Assembly (NCBI RefSeq): GCF_014489575.1 | Contig: NZ_CP060789.1 | Coordinates: 1,364,001-1,428,000 of the forward strand | DNA: 64,000 nt | Source of the DNA: Tessaracoccus defluvii | GTDB lineage: Bacteria; Actinomycetota; Actinomycetes; Propionibacteriales; Propionibacteriaceae | Direction: 5' to 3' | In this document: in pieces, positions 29,877 through 39,273 of the stretch | Layout: each line of letters opens with the position of its first letter | Numbering within the stretch: the first letter of the stretch is position 1 | Program-made: the position numbers and the translations under genes | Notes under the pieces: model-generated | Told to the model about the DNA's origin: nothing | Databases searched by the model: none | What the model saw: only the letters and a program-made list of their open reading frames with translations

Positions 29877-31284
29877 CTAACGCCCGCCGCCCGCTTCCGA
29901 CCGGCCGCGACGCGGCAGCAGCCGGCGCACGGACAGGCTGGCCAGGTCCCTCCCCCAGGGAGGATCGGGCCGGGTGAACGCCCACTCCGGGTCGGTCAGC
30001 ATCCGGGCGCAGGCGAGGCCGGCCACCATGCCGATGAGCACGAGCATCGTCGAGACGCCGTTCTCCATGGCGGAGACGACGTCGCGCTGGTCGAAGTACA
30101 GCAGCGTCCGCAGCGCCGAGGAGCCGGGGATGGCCACCAGCACCGTCGGCACGGTCATGACGATCTTCTCCATGCCCAGCAGGCGGCCGGCGACGGCGCA
30201 GGCGAGCCCCATGACGACGCAGGCCGTGAAGGTCGCGACGTGCACCGGTACGCCGCCCTCGAGCATGAGCAGCCGCGGAACGTTGCCGAGCACGCCGATC
30301 AGGCCCGCCGTCAGCGCCATCGGCAGCGGGGTGTTGAACATGCTGGCCCAGCCGTAGACAGCGAAGAAGCTGGCCAGCACCCACGCCGTCCACAGCAGCG
30401 CGGGCGGCGCGACCAGGGAGGGAACGGGATCCGGTGAGATCCCGGCCGGGACGGCGACGACCCAGACGCCGACGGTGATGGCCAGGATCACGGCCGCCGC
30501 ATACCCCAGCCGCGGGATGCCGACGCCCAGGTCGATGCGGGCGACGTCGAGGCCGCCGGTGACCAGCGGGAAGCCGGGGATGAGGAAGATGGCGGCACAG
30601 ATGAAGCCTGCGGCGAGCCGCGAGCTGGGCTCTCCCGTCACCAGCGCGATGGCGTTGGCGGCCCCCACGTAGGTCAGGCAGGCCACGGCGGCCGACACCA
30701 GCACGGTCGCGAGGTGGTTGATCTCCCAGCGCCCGAGCCGGTTGCGCACCACGAAGCCGAGGGCGCCCGCGGGAAGGACGGCGAGGGCCTCGTGCCACCA
30801 GCCGCCGCTCAGTAGCGTCACGGACGCGCAGGCGACAGCGACGAGGACCGTCAGCAACCACGTCGGGTACTGGGCGGGCCGACTCGACGGCGTCGAGGCG
30901 GGCCTCGAGCTCGTCGGGCGTGATGGTCGTGTCCTTGAGGTCGCGGGTCAACTTCTGCAGGGCGGCGATGCGGTGGGAGTTGACCCCGGGGCTGCGGATC
31001 TCGGCGACCTGCGTCCGGTAGATGCCGCCGATGCCGACGGTGGCGACGATGTTGGTGAAGGTCACATGCGCGGCGAACGAGTCGAGCCCGAGCGCGAAAG
31101 CAGCCGCCCGCATCAGCTCCCGGACCCGCAGCCCGCTGGTTCCGGAGCTGAGCATCTCGATCCCGGCGCGCACCACGAGTTCGCTGAGCCGGATCAGTTC
31201 GAGGGGCTCGAGGTGCGCCTCGGCGATGTCGACTGTGCCTGACGGCTGACCCGCCATCTCGTGCCGGGGCGCCGCGGGTTCCAT
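29877..31284 (-). CDS. thrE: ThrE-type threonine/serine exporter (apparent one-base frameshift)
   Basis: This is an inner-membrane amino-acid exporter with a fused architecture: an N-terminal DUF1212 domain (MLSSGTSGLRVRELM, VTFTNIVATVGIGGIYRT) and a C-terminal half of about ten helices (LTVLVAVACASVTLL to the DUF3815-type region GLACARMLTDPEW). The two halves are in different frames; one surplus base near 30875-30882 would restore a 468-residue protein, normal for the family. Unlike most frameshifts here, this is an extra base. The ATG at 31284 was chosen; an ATG nine codons later is possible. Confidence 0.82.
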
Positions 31285-31334
31285 GGAGGCCAATCTACCG
31301 CGACAGTGCGGCCTGCCTCCGTGCGGGCAACGAG

Positions 31335-31372
31335 AAGCGGCGGCGCCGACCAGATGGTCGGCGCCGCCGCTT
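31335..31372 (-). terminator. Terminator after rpsA
   Basis: A perfect 17-bp stem (31335-31351 with 31356-31372) closes on a 4-nt loop, directly after the rpsA stop. The flanking A/T tract is short on the minus-strand side, so efficiency is uncertain, but stem strength is very high. Confidence 0.75.
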
Positions 31373-31381
31373 TTCGTGCAA

Positions 31382-32818
31382 TCAGTTGCCGGCGAGCTTG
31401 TCGCGCAGCGCCTGCAGCGACTCGTCGGAGGCAAGCGAGCCCTCAACCGGGGACTCGGTGACGTAGCCGGTTCCGGCGTCGACGGCGGCATCGCGGTCCG
31501 CGGTCTCCGCGGACTCGATCTGACGCTTGTGGGCCTCCCACAGAGCGTGGGCCTCGGCGTACTGGGCTTCCCAGGCAGCGCGCTGCTCCTCGAAGCCTTC
31601 CTTCCACTCGTTGGTCTCCGGATCGAAGCCCTCGGGGTAGATGTAGTTGCCCTGGTCGTCGTAGGACGCCTGCATGCCGTACAGCAGCGGATCGAAGTCG
31701 TCCGACGCGACGTCGACGCCCTCGTTGGCCTGCTTCAGCGACAGCGAGACGCGACGGCGCTCGAGGTCGATGTCGATGACCTTGACCATGCGGTCGTCGC
31801 CGACGGAGACAACCTGCTCCGGGATCTCGACGTGACGCTCGGCCAGCTCGGACACGTGGACCAGGCCCTCGATGCCCTCGCCGACGCGGACGAACGCGCC
31901 GAACGGAACCAGCTTGGTGACCTTACCCGGCACGATCTGACCGATCTGGTGCAGGCGGGCGAAGGTCTGCCACGGATCCTCCTGCGTCGCCTTCAGCGAC
32001 AGGGAGACGCGCTCGCGGTCCATGTCCACCTCGAGGACCTCGACAGTGACGGGCATCCCGACCTCGACAACCTCGTTCGGGTGGTCGATGTGCTTCCAGG
32101 AAAGCTCCGAGACGTGCACGAGGCCGTCGACGCCGCCAAGATCGACGAAGGCGCCGAAGTTGACGATCGAGGACACGACACCCTTGCGGATCTGGCCCTT
32201 CTGCAGCTGGGTGAGGAAGGTGTGACGAACCTCGGACTGGGTCTGCTCCAGCCAGGCGCGGCGCGACAGGACCACGTTGTTGCGGTTCTTGTCCAGCTCG
32301 ATGATCTTGGCCTCGAGCTCCATGCCCACGTAGGGCTGGAGGTCGCGGACACGGCGCATCTCGACGAGCGACGCGGGCAGGAAGCCACGCAGGCCGATGT
32401 CGACGATGAGGCCACCCTTGACCACCTCGATGACGGAGCCGGTGACGACGCCGTCCTCTTCCTTGATCTTCTCGATCGTGCCCCAGGCGCGCTCGTACTG
32501 GGCGCGCTTCTTGGAGAGGATCAGGCGGCCTTCCTTGTCCTCCTTCTGCTGGACAAGGGCTTCGATCTCATCGCCGACCGAGACGACGTCGAACGGATCG
32601 ACGTCGTGCTTGATGGAGAGTTCCTTCGAGGGGATGACGCCTTCGGTCTTGTAACCGATGTCGAGCAGGACTTCGTCCCGATCGACCTTGACGACGGTGC
32701 CGGAGACGATGTCCCCGTCGTTGAAGTACTTGATGGTGGCGTCGACCGCGGCCATGAAGGCCTCGGGTGAGCCGAAGTCGTCGACTGCGACAGTCGAGGC
32801 CTCAGTAGAGGAGGTCAT
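31382..32818 (-). CDS. rpsA: 30S ribosomal protein S1
   Basis: S1 helps recruit mRNA to the 30S subunit. The 478-residue protein has four S1 RNA-binding repeats, as usual for actinobacteria: DIVSGTVVKVDRDEVLLDIG, VVTGSVIEVVKGGLIVDIG, GVVSSIVNFGAFVDLGGVDG and GKVTKLVPFGAFVRVGEG. An acidic, Glu/Ala-rich C-terminal tail follows. The ATG at 32818 is preferred; the frame stays open upstream but that stretch is leader sequence downstream of a strong promoter. Confidence 0.97.
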   Translation of the reverse strand: MTSSTEASTVAVDDFGSPEAFMAAVDATIKYFNDGDIVSGTVVKVDRDEVLLDIGYKTEGVIPSKELSIKHDVDPFDVVSVGDEIEALVQQKEDKEGRLILSKKRAQYERAWGTIEKIKEEDGVVTGSVIEVVKGGLIVDIGLRGFLPASLVEMRRVRDLQPYVGMELEAKIIELDKNRNNVVLSRRAWLEQTQSEVRHTFLTQLQKGQIRKGVVSSIVNFGAFVDLGGVDGLVHVSELSWKHIDHPNEVVEVGMPVTVEVLEVDMDRERVSLSLKATQEDPWQTFARLHQIGQIVPGKVTKLVPFGAFVRVGEGIEGLVHVSELAERHVEIPEQVVSVGDDRMVKVIDIDLERRRVSLSLKQANEGVDVASDDFDPLLYGMQASYDDQGNYIYPEGFDPETNEWKEGFEEQRAAWEAQYAEAHALWEAHKRQIESAETADRDAAVDAGTGYVTESPVEGSLASDESLQALRDKLAGN

Positions 32819-32909
32819 GTAGTAGGGCTCCGAATGGGATGTGTGTGCATCAGGGCCCTTCGCGTGCCCCCTGCTCTGTCCGAAGGAGCACAGGCCACAA
32901 TGCCTGGCC

Positions 32910-32938
32910 AGCCTATACGCGCGCGACCGGATGAGCAA
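32910..32938 (-). promoter_or_regulatory. rpsA promoter
   Basis: On the minus strand, TTGCTC (32933-32938) and TAGGCT (32910-32915) are separated by 17 bp, a good sigma-70-type fit. The implied leader of roughly 85-90 nt contains a GC-rich hairpin candidate around 32870-32895 and may have a regulatory role. Confidence 0.55.
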
Positions 32939-32976
32939 GCGGGTGTGCTGGTTGGCCGACCCGTTAGGCTGGCCGC

Positions 32977-33702
32977 GTGAGCGACGCACCCGAACCCTAC
33001 ACCCCGGCCCGAGCCCTGCCCTCCCGGAGGCGCACGGTCAGCATCGTGCTGACGGCGGTCGCCGTCGTCGTGATCGCGACCCTGATCTTCTTCCTGACCA
33101 GGCCCGATGCACCCGCCGCGATCGACCCGACACCGTCGCCGTCGACCAGCCAGCCGGCGAGCCCGGCCGCGTCTCCTGAGCCGAGCCCGAGCAGCAGCCC
33201 GGCGATCGACGGGGAATGCGTCACCACCGCGACGGCCGGTTTCGTGCCGACCCGCTACGCGATCCCCGCCTTGAACGTCGACGAACCGGTTCTTGCCCTG
33301 AACCTGGACAGCGACGGCAACATCGCGGCACCGCCGAAGAACCAGGCCCGGACCGCCTCGTGGTGGAACGCGGGCCCGCAGCCGGGCAGCGACAAGGGCA
33401 AGGTCGTCCTGTCGATCCACACCTACCGCAGCGGCGGCGCCGTCGGCAACGAGCTCTACGAGGGCGGAGCGTCGACGCTGGAGGCCGGCGACGTCATCAA
33501 ACTGTACGACGACCTGGGCAGCGTGGCGTGCTACGAGTACACCGAGACGCAGAAGATCCTCGCGGTCGACTACGACCCGGAGTCGACGATCATGGTCGAC
33601 TTCGACGGTGCGCCGATGGTGACGATCATCGTCTGCTGGGACTTCGACAAGGCCACGGAGGACTGGGCCTCCCGGGTGTTCTTCTACGGCAAGGCTGTCT
33701 GA
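32977..33702 (+). CDS. Sortase-like transpeptidase (class E/F type)
   Basis: This 241-residue membrane-anchored protein has a cytoplasmic tail, one helix (residues 21-41), a Pro/Ser-rich stalk (50-76) and a sortase fold. The catalytic His is in LSIHTYRSGG, the Cys in VTIIVCWDF, and a distal Arg in WASRVFFYG. No LPxTG-type substrate gene lies in the window, so it may be a housekeeping sortase with remote substrates. TAGGCT (32965-32970) ends 6 nt before the GTG, so the transcript is probably leaderless. Confidence 0.82.
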   Translation: MSDAPEPYTPARALPSRRRTVSIVLTAVAVVVIATLIFFLTRPDAPAAIDPTPSPSTSQPASPAASPEPSPSSSPAIDGECVTTATAGFVPTRYAIPALNVDEPVLALNLDSDGNIAAPPKNQARTASWWNAGPQPGSDKGKVVLSIHTYRSGGAVGNELYEGGASTLEAGDVIKLYDDLGSVACYEYTETQKILAVDYDPESTIMVDFDGAPMVTIIVCWDFDKATEDWASRVFFYGKAV

Positions 33703-33724
33703 GGCCCGACCGCCCCGGGTGAGG

Positions 33725-36403
33725 TCAGTGGGCCGCCGACTGCCAGGTGTCCCCCACCCCGACCGAGACGTCCAGCGGCACCGCTAGGTCGAACGCTCCC
33801 GACATCTCGGCAGACACCAGTTCCGCGACCCGCTCCCGCTCACCGGGGGCGATCTCGAGGACCAGTTCGTCGTGGACCTGCAGCAGGATCCGGCTGCGCA
33901 GCCCCGCCTCGGCCAGCGCCCGCGCCAGACCGATCATGGCCACCTTGATCACGTCGGCGGCCGAGCCCTGGATCGGCGAGTTCAGCGCCGCCCGCTCCGC
34001 CATCTCGCGGCGCTGCCGGTTCGTGGTGGTGAGGTCAGGCAGGTAGCGGCGCCGTCCCAGCATGGTCTCGGTGTAGCCGCGCTTGCGGGCCTCGTCCACG
34101 ACGTCGGCCAGGTACTGGCGCACGCCGCCGACCCGGGAGAAGTAGTCCTCCATCAGACCCTTCGCCTCGCCGACGGAGATCTTCAGCTGGTTCGACAGGC
34201 CGAACGCGCTCAGCCCGTACGCCAGGCCGTAGTTCATGGCCTTGATCCTGGCCCGCATCTCGCCCGTGACATCCCCCGGCTCCACCCGGAAGACCAGCGA
34301 CGCCATCTCGTTGTGGAAGTCGCGGCCCGTCGAGAACGCCTCGATCAGCCCGGCGTCGCCGCTGGCGTGCGCCATGATCCGCATCTCGATCTGCGAGTAG
34401 TCCGCCGACATCAGCGACTCGAATCCCTCCCCCGGCACGAAGGCGGAACGGATCTGCCGCCCCACCGACGTCCTGATGGGGATGTTCTGCAGATTCGGAT
34501 CCGTCGACGACAGCCGGCCCGTGGCCGCGATCGTCTGCACGTAGGTGGTGTGGATGCGGGAGCCCTCACGGACGGCGGCCAGCAGGCCGTCGACGGTCTG
34601 CCGCAGGCGGATGGCGTCCCGGTGGGCCAGCAGGTGTTCGAGGAACGGGTGCTGCGTCTTCACGTACAGCCCCTCCAACGCCTCCGCGTCGGTGGTCCAG
34701 CCCGACTTGGTGCGCCGCGTCTTCGGCATGTCGAGCTCGTCGAACAGGACGCCCTGCAGCTGCTTGGGCGAGCCCAGGTTCACCTCGTGTCCCAGCACGT
34801 CGTAGGCGGCCTGCTGGGCCCGGGCGACGTTGCCGTCGAACTCGGCCCGCAGCCCCTCCAAGCGCTCCACATCGACGGCGACCCCCACCCGCTCCATCTC
34901 GGCGAGGCAGCGCTGCAGCGGCAGCTCCACCTCCGTCATCAGGGTCGCTGCGGTGCGCTCTGTCAGCTCGGCGTCCAGCGCGGCGGCCAGGTCGAAGACG
35001 GCGCGGGCCCGCAGCAGCGCCGCGTCGACGCCGGTGTCGGCCTCCTCCTCGAAGTCGAAGGCCCCCTGGGCGTCGTCTGCGGTGGCCGTGGGGGCGGCGG
35101 ACAGGTCGCGGTGCAGGTAGCGCACGGACAGGTCGCCCAGATCGTAGGTGCGCTGATCGGGACGCAGCAGGTAGGCGGCGAGCAGCGTGTCGCACACGAC
35201 ACCGTCGAGCTCCCAGCCGCGGGCCCAGCAGGCCAGCATCGGGCCCTTCGCCTCGTGCACGAGCTTCGGCGCGGCGGGATCGGCGAGCCAGGCTGCGAGC
35301 GCCGCGTCGTCGGCGGGGGTGAGCTCGGCGGTGTCGATGTAGGCGCCCTGCCCGTCCGCGGCCGCGAACGCGACGCCGGTCAGGTCGCCGGTGCCACTGC
35401 CCCACCGTCCGACGAAGTCGAGCGCGGTGCGGCCCGTCGCATGGGCCCCCAGCCAGGCCGCCAGCTCGCCGGGCGCCAGCCGGGCGCCCTCGACCTCGAA
35501 GCTCTCCGTGGCGACCGGCTCCGCCGGAGCGAGCTCCAGCAGTCGCTCACGCAGCACGCGGAACTCGAGGGCGTCGAACAGGGTGTGCACCCGCTCCCGG
35601 TCCCACTCGTGGCGGGCCGACTCATCGACCGTCAGGTCCAGGTCGAGGTCGCGGATGAGCGCGTTGAGCCTGCGGTTGCGCACCACGTCGTCGAGGTGGG
35701 CGCGGAACGATTCCCCCGCCTTGCCCGGCACCTGCTCGGCGCGCGCCAGCAGGTTCTCCAGGCCGTCGAACTGGCCGAGCCACTTGGCCGCCGTCTTCGG
35801 ACCGACGCCGGGAACCCCCGGCAGGTTGTCGCTGGTCTCCCCGACCAGCGCCGCCAGTTCGGGGTAGCGGGCCGGCGCGACAAGGTACTTCTCCTCCACC
35901 GCCTCCGGTGTCATCCTGGCCAGGTCGGAGACCCCCTTGCGGGGATACAGGACGGTGACGCGGTCGGTGACCAGCTGCATCCCGTCGCGGTCGCCGGTCA
36001 CGACGAAGACGTCGTACCCCTCCGCCGCCGCCGTCGTCGACAGCGTCGCGATGATGTCGTCGGCCTCGTAGCCCGGCTTCTCCACGTGGCGGATGTTCAG
36101 CGCGTCGAGGACCTCCTTGATGAGCTGCACCTGCCCCTTGAACTCGTCGGGCGACTTGGCCCGGTTCGCCTTGTACTCGGGGTACTCCTCGGTGCGGAAC
36201 GACTCCCGGGACACGTCGAACGCCACGGCGAGGTGGGTGGGCTGCTCGTCGCGCAGCACGTTGATCAGCATGGAGGTGAACCCGAACACGGCGTTGGTGT
36301 GCTGCCCTGTGCTGGTCGCGAAGTTCTCGACCGGCAGCGCGAAGAACGCGCGGTAGGCGACAGAGTGGCCGTCGATCAGGAGCAGCTTGCCTGGGGTGTT
36401 CAC
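33725..36403 (-). CDS. polA: DNA polymerase I
   Basis: The 892-residue repair and Okazaki-fragment polymerase has a 5'-3' exonuclease/FEN domain (residues 1-290; TGDRDGMQLV, GVPGVGPKTA), a degenerate 3'-5' exonuclease region (about 300-490) lacking the expected metal-binding DxE, and a polymerase domain with motif A SADYSQIEMR, motif B KAMNYGLAYG and motif C QVHDELVLE. Motif B has Tyr at the position that governs dideoxynucleotide discrimination. The GTG start lies 6 nt after TAGGCT (36410-36415), so translation is probably leaderless. Confidence 0.97.
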   Translation of the reverse strand: MNTPGKLLLIDGHSVAYRAFFALPVENFATSTGQHTNAVFGFTSMLINVLRDEQPTHLAVAFDVSRESFRTEEYPEYKANRAKSPDEFKGQVQLIKEVLDALNIRHVEKPGYEADDIIATLSTTAAAEGYDVFVVTGDRDGMQLVTDRVTVLYPRKGVSDLARMTPEAVEEKYLVAPARYPELAALVGETSDNLPGVPGVGPKTAAKWLGQFDGLENLLARAEQVPGKAGESFRAHLDDVVRNRRLNALIRDLDLDLTVDESARHEWDRERVHTLFDALEFRVLRERLLELAPAEPVATESFEVEGARLAPGELAAWLGAHATGRTALDFVGRWGSGTGDLTGVAFAAADGQGAYIDTAELTPADDAALAAWLADPAAPKLVHEAKGPMLACWARGWELDGVVCDTLLAAYLLRPDQRTYDLGDLSVRYLHRDLSAAPTATADDAQGAFDFEEEADTGVDAALLRARAVFDLAAALDAELTERTAATLMTEVELPLQRCLAEMERVGVAVDVERLEGLRAEFDGNVARAQQAAYDVLGHEVNLGSPKQLQGVLFDELDMPKTRRTKSGWTTDAEALEGLYVKTQHPFLEHLLAHRDAIRLRQTVDGLLAAVREGSRIHTTYVQTIAATGRLSSTDPNLQNIPIRTSVGRQIRSAFVPGEGFESLMSADYSQIEMRIMAHASGDAGLIEAFSTGRDFHNEMASLVFRVEPGDVTGEMRARIKAMNYGLAYGLSAFGLSNQLKISVGEAKGLMEDYFSRVGGVRQYLADVVDEARKRGYTETMLGRRRYLPDLTTTNRQRREMAERAALNSPIQGSAADVIKVAMIGLARALAEAGLRSRILLQVHDELVLEIAPGERERVAELVSAEMSGAFDLAVPLDVSVGVGDTWQSAAH

Positions 36404-36438
36404 CCGGCGAGCCTACCCAATCTGGCAGAGTGCCGCCC

Positions 36439-36852
36439 ATGACACAGCTGCCCGACTGGACCGCCCGCATCACCTCGCCGCTCGACGACAAGCTCGGGCT
36501 CACGCTGACCGAGCTCACCCCCGAGCGCGTGTGCGGCTCGATGCCCGTGGCCGGCAACGAGCAGCCCATGGGGCTGCTGCACGGTGGTGCGACAGGCGTC
36601 ATCATCGAGACGCTGGCATCGATGGGCGCCATGGCCCACGGCTACCCGGGTCGCGCCGGCGTCGGGGTCGACCTCAACGTCACCCACCTGCTCGCCGTCC
36701 GCTCCGGCCACGTCCACGGCACGGCCACCGCGCTGCATCTCGGCCGCAACGTCGTCACCTACGCCGTCGAGGTGCGCGACGACGCAGGCAGGCTGACGGC
36801 GACCGGCCGGCTCACCTGCCACATGATCGATCTCCCATCCACCGGCCGCTGA
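36439..36852 (+). CDS. PaaI-like hotdog-fold thioesterase
   Basis: This 137-residue acyl-CoA thioesterase-family protein has the hotdog helix segment GLLHGGATGVIIETLAS, carrying the family HGG motif, and VDLNVTHLLAV. Relatives hydrolyse aryl- or acyl-CoA, for example 1,4-dihydroxy-2-naphthoyl-CoA in menaquinone synthesis; the substrate here is not determined. I prefer the ATG at 36439 over a GTG three codons earlier. It is divergent from polA by 35 bp. Confidence 0.85.
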   Translation: MTQLPDWTARITSPLDDKLGLTLTELTPERVCGSMPVAGNEQPMGLLHGGATGVIIETLASMGAMAHGYPGRAGVGVDLNVTHLLAVRSGHVHGTATALHLGRNVVTYAVEVRDDAGRLTATGRLTCHMIDLPSTGR

Positions 36853-36868
36853 CGGGCCGGGACAAGCA

Positions 36869-36900
36869 GAACGCCGCAGCTGGATCCGGCTGCGGCGTTC
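36869..36900. terminator. Bidirectional terminator between thioesterase and pdtaR
   Basis: GAACGCCGCAGC (36869-36880) pairs perfectly with GCTGCGGCGTTC (36889-36900) around an 8-nt loop. It lies midway between two convergent genes and can serve both. Confidence 0.85.
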
Positions 36901-36918
36901 CTCACGCTGTGGTGGAAC

Positions 36919-37497
36919 TCACTTCTTCTTGTGGTTCAGGACGCCCTCGGCGACCTCACGCATCGACTTGCGCATGTCCATGGCCGTCTTCTGGATCCAG
37001 CGGAACGCCTCAGGCTCGGTGAGGCCGAGGTCCTGCTGCAGGAATCCCTTGGCCTGATCGATGATCTTGCGGCTCTCGAAGCGCTCCTCGAGCGAGGTGA
37101 GCTCATCCTCGATGGCCGTGATCTCCGCGAACCGCCCCATGGCGATCTCGATGGCCGGGACCACGTCGGAGGCGCCGAACGGCTTCACGACATAGGCCAT
37201 GGCACCGGCGTCGCGGGCCCGCTCGACGAGGTCACGCTGGCTGAACGCGGTGAGCATGACGATGGGGGCGATGCGCTCCTCGGCGATCTGCTCCGCGGCG
37301 GTGATGCCGTCCATCTTCGGCATCTTCACGTCCATGATGACCAGATCGGGCTCGAGTTCGCGGGCCAGACGGACCGCTTCCTCGCCGTCGCCCACCTCGG
37401 CGATAACGTCGTAACCCTCCTCGGTGAGGAGTTCCACCAGGTCGAGGCGGATCAGCGCCTCGTCCTCGGCCACAAGTACAGTCGGCTTCTTCTTCAT
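36919..37497 (-). CDS. pdtaR: ANTAR-domain response regulator (PdtaR type)
   Basis: This 192-residue regulator has a receiver domain with acidic pocket AEDEAL and phosphoacceptor Asp in VIMDVKMPKMDG, the conserved Thr/Lys (MLTAFS, VVKPFG), then a short coiled linker and a C-terminal ANTAR RNA-binding domain (about 130-185; SRKIIDQAKGFLQQ). ANTAR proteins bind tandem hairpins in mRNA leaders to prevent termination. Its kinase (PdtaS) is not in the window. The ATG at 37497 (MKKKPTVLVAEDE) is the family start. It sits near tRNA-Leu and pyk. Confidence 0.92.
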   Translation of the reverse strand: MKKKPTVLVAEDEALIRLDLVELLTEEGYDVIAEVGDGEEAVRLARELEPDLVIMDVKMPKMDGITAAEQIAEERIAPIVMLTAFSQRDLVERARDAGAMAYVVKPFGASDVVPAIEIAMGRFAEITAIEDELTSLEERFESRKIIDQAKGFLQQDLGLTEPEAFRWIQKTAMDMRKSMREVAEGVLNHKKK

Positions 37498-37635
37498 ATC
37501 TTCTTGGAACTCTTCCCTCGCCCGCACGGCGAGCATTAGTTGGTCATACCGAAGGAGATACTACCGAGACTGCGACGGGGATGCCCACTCAGCGGCCAAC
37601 TCCGGCCTGTGGCTAGAATATGCCTGCCCACCAAC

Positions 37636-37718
37636 GCCCGGGTGGCGGAATGGTATACGCGGACGGCTCAAACCCGTCTGGCCGCAAGGCCTTAGGGGTT
37701 CGACTCCCCTCCCGGGCA
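37636..37718 (+). tRNA. tRNA-Leu (anticodon CAA)
   Basis: This is an 83-nt cloverleaf with a 7-bp acceptor stem GCCCGGG (37636-37642) pairing with CCCGGGC (37711-37717) and discriminator A at 37718. The anticodon stem is GACGG/CCGTC around the loop CTCAAAC, so the anticodon is CAA (37669-37671), reading UUG. There is a long class II variable arm (around TGGCCGCAAGGCC) and the T-loop GGTTCGACTCC. The 3' CCA is not encoded. Confidence 0.96.
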
Positions 37719-37745
37719 CCGGCGCAGGTCGTCGGGCAGACGACA

Positions 37746-37781
37746 AAAGAGGCGGGTCCCCGATCGGGGGCCCGCCTCTTT
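37746..37781. terminator. Bidirectional terminator between tRNA-Leu and pyk
   Basis: AAAGAGGCGGG (37746-37756) pairs with CCCGCCTCTTT (37771-37781); the intervening bases can extend the hairpin (CCCCGATCGGGG). The A/T ends give a U tract in each direction, so it can end both the tRNA transcript and pyk. Confidence 0.9.
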
Positions 37782-37795
37782 CACGCCTGGACGGC

Positions 37796-39220
37796 TCAGC
37801 CTTCGCCGAGCTCCTTGACCTTGTGGACGCGCAGGTTGTTCGTCTTTCCGGGCACACCCATCGGGGAGCCGGAGACGATGACGATGCGCTCGCCCACCTC
37901 GATCTGGCCGCGGCTACGCAGATCGCGGTCGACCGCCTCGACCATCTCCTCCTGCGAGGAGAACTCCGGCGTGATGAGCGTGTTGACGCCCCACGACAGG
38001 GTCATGGTCTGCCGGGTCGACTTCTCCGGGGAGAAGACGAGCATCGGGATGGGGGAACGCAGACGCGCAAGACGGCGGCCGGTGTCGCCCGACTTGGTGA
38101 AGGCGACCAGGTAGCGGGCCCCTATGCGCTCGGCCACCTCGGCGGCGGCCTTCGCCAGGATGCCACCGGTGGTGTGCGGATCCCAGTCGATGATGTGGAT
38201 CTCCTCGTGGCCCTCGTGCTCCGTCTTCTCGACGATGCGGGCCATGGTGGAGACGGTCTCGACCGGGAAGTCACCGACGGACGTCTCGCCCGAGAGCATG
38301 ACCGCGTCGGCACCGTCGAGGATCGCGTTGGCGACGTCGGAGGCCTCGGCGCGCGTCGGGCGCGGGTTGGTGATCATCGACTCGAGCATCTGCGTGGCGA
38401 CGATGACCGGCTTGGCCCACTTGCGGGCGGCGCGGATGATGCGCTTCTGGACCAGCGGAACATCCTCGAGGGGCAGCTCGACGCCGAGGTCGCCGCGGGC
38501 GACCATGAACGCGTCGAACGAGTCGATGATGTCCTGCAGGTTCGCGATCGCCTGCGGCTTCTCCAGCTTGGCGATGACGGGAAGGCGACGGCCTTCCTCG
38601 TCCATGATCTCGTGGACCCTCTTGATGTCGGCGCCCGAGCGGACGAACGACAGGGCGATCATGTCGATGTCGTTGTTCAGGGCCCAGCGCAGGTCACGCT
38701 CGTCCTTCTCGGACAGCGCCGGGACGGAGACGGCGACGCCGGGCAGGTTGATGCCCTTGTTGTTGGAGACGGGGCCGGGGACGGTGACCACGCAGACGAC
38801 GTCGGTCTCGGTGACCTCGACGGCCTTCAGGCCGACCTTGCCGTCGTCGATGAGGATCTGGTCGCCGACCCTGACGTCGCCGGTGAGACCCTTGTAGGTC
38901 GTCGAGCAGCGCTCAGGCGTGCCCATGATGTCGTCGATGGTGATGGTGAACTGGTCACCGACCTCGAGGTGGACCTTCTGGTCATCCTCGAAGCGGCCCA
39001 GTCGGATCTTGGGGCCCTGAAGGTCAGCGAAGACGCCGACGACTTTGCCGGTCGCCTCGGCGGCGGCACGGACATTCTTCAGGCGACCACCGTGTTCGTC
39101 ATAGTCGCCGTGGCTCATGTTGAGTCGGGCGACGTTCATGCCTGCATTCAGCAGTTCGACGAGGCGGTCAACGGTCTCGGCAGAGGGGCCGAGGGTACAA
39201 ACGATCTTTGCTCTACGCAC
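37796..39220 (-). CDS. pyk: Pyruvate kinase
   Basis: Pyk converts phosphoenolpyruvate and ADP to pyruvate and ATP, the final step of glycolysis. The 474-residue protein has AKIVCTLGPSAET, MNVARLNMSHGDY, the active-site region VIAKLEKPQAI, MVARGDLGVELP, and the C-terminal regulatory domain. I chose the GTG at 39220 because it gives the family start (RRAKIVCTLGP). TAGTCT (39228-39233) ends 7 nt upstream with no ribosome site, indicating a leaderless mRNA. Confidence 0.97.
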   Translation of the reverse strand: MRRAKIVCTLGPSAETVDRLVELLNAGMNVARLNMSHGDYDEHGGRLKNVRAAAEATGKVVGVFADLQGPKIRLGRFEDDQKVHLEVGDQFTITIDDIMGTPERCSTTYKGLTGDVRVGDQILIDDGKVGLKAVEVTETDVVCVVTVPGPVSNNKGINLPGVAVSVPALSEKDERDLRWALNNDIDMIALSFVRSGADIKRVHEIMDEEGRRLPVIAKLEKPQAIANLQDIIDSFDAFMVARGDLGVELPLEDVPLVQKRIIRAARKWAKPVIVATQMLESMITNPRPTRAEASDVANAILDGADAVMLSGETSVGDFPVETVSTMARIVEKTEHEGHEEIHIIDWDPHTTGGILAKAAAEVAERIGARYLVAFTKSGDTGRRLARLRSPIPMLVFSPEKSTRQTMTLSWGVNTLITPEFSSQEEMVEAVDRDLRSRGQIEVGERIVIVSGSPMGVPGKTNNLRVHKVKELGEG

Positions 39221-39273
39221 GGCGGAAAGACTACCCGACAGCCTGCCCCGGCACACCCCGGGGTCCAGCTGGG

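Noticed and set aside
32977..33702. Sortase as part of a pilus or surface-protein cluster
   Set aside because: No LPxTG-type protein or second sortase is nearby; the neighbours are rpsA and polA.
33872..36442. Plus-strand open frame of about 856 codons opposite polA
   Set aside because: It is complementary to a clear DNA polymerase I gene and has no family features; it is a GC-driven shadow.
37720..37741. Encoded CCA or a second tRNA after tRNA-Leu
   Set aside because: The bases after the discriminator are CCGGCG, not CCA, and no second cloverleaf can be drawn before the terminator.
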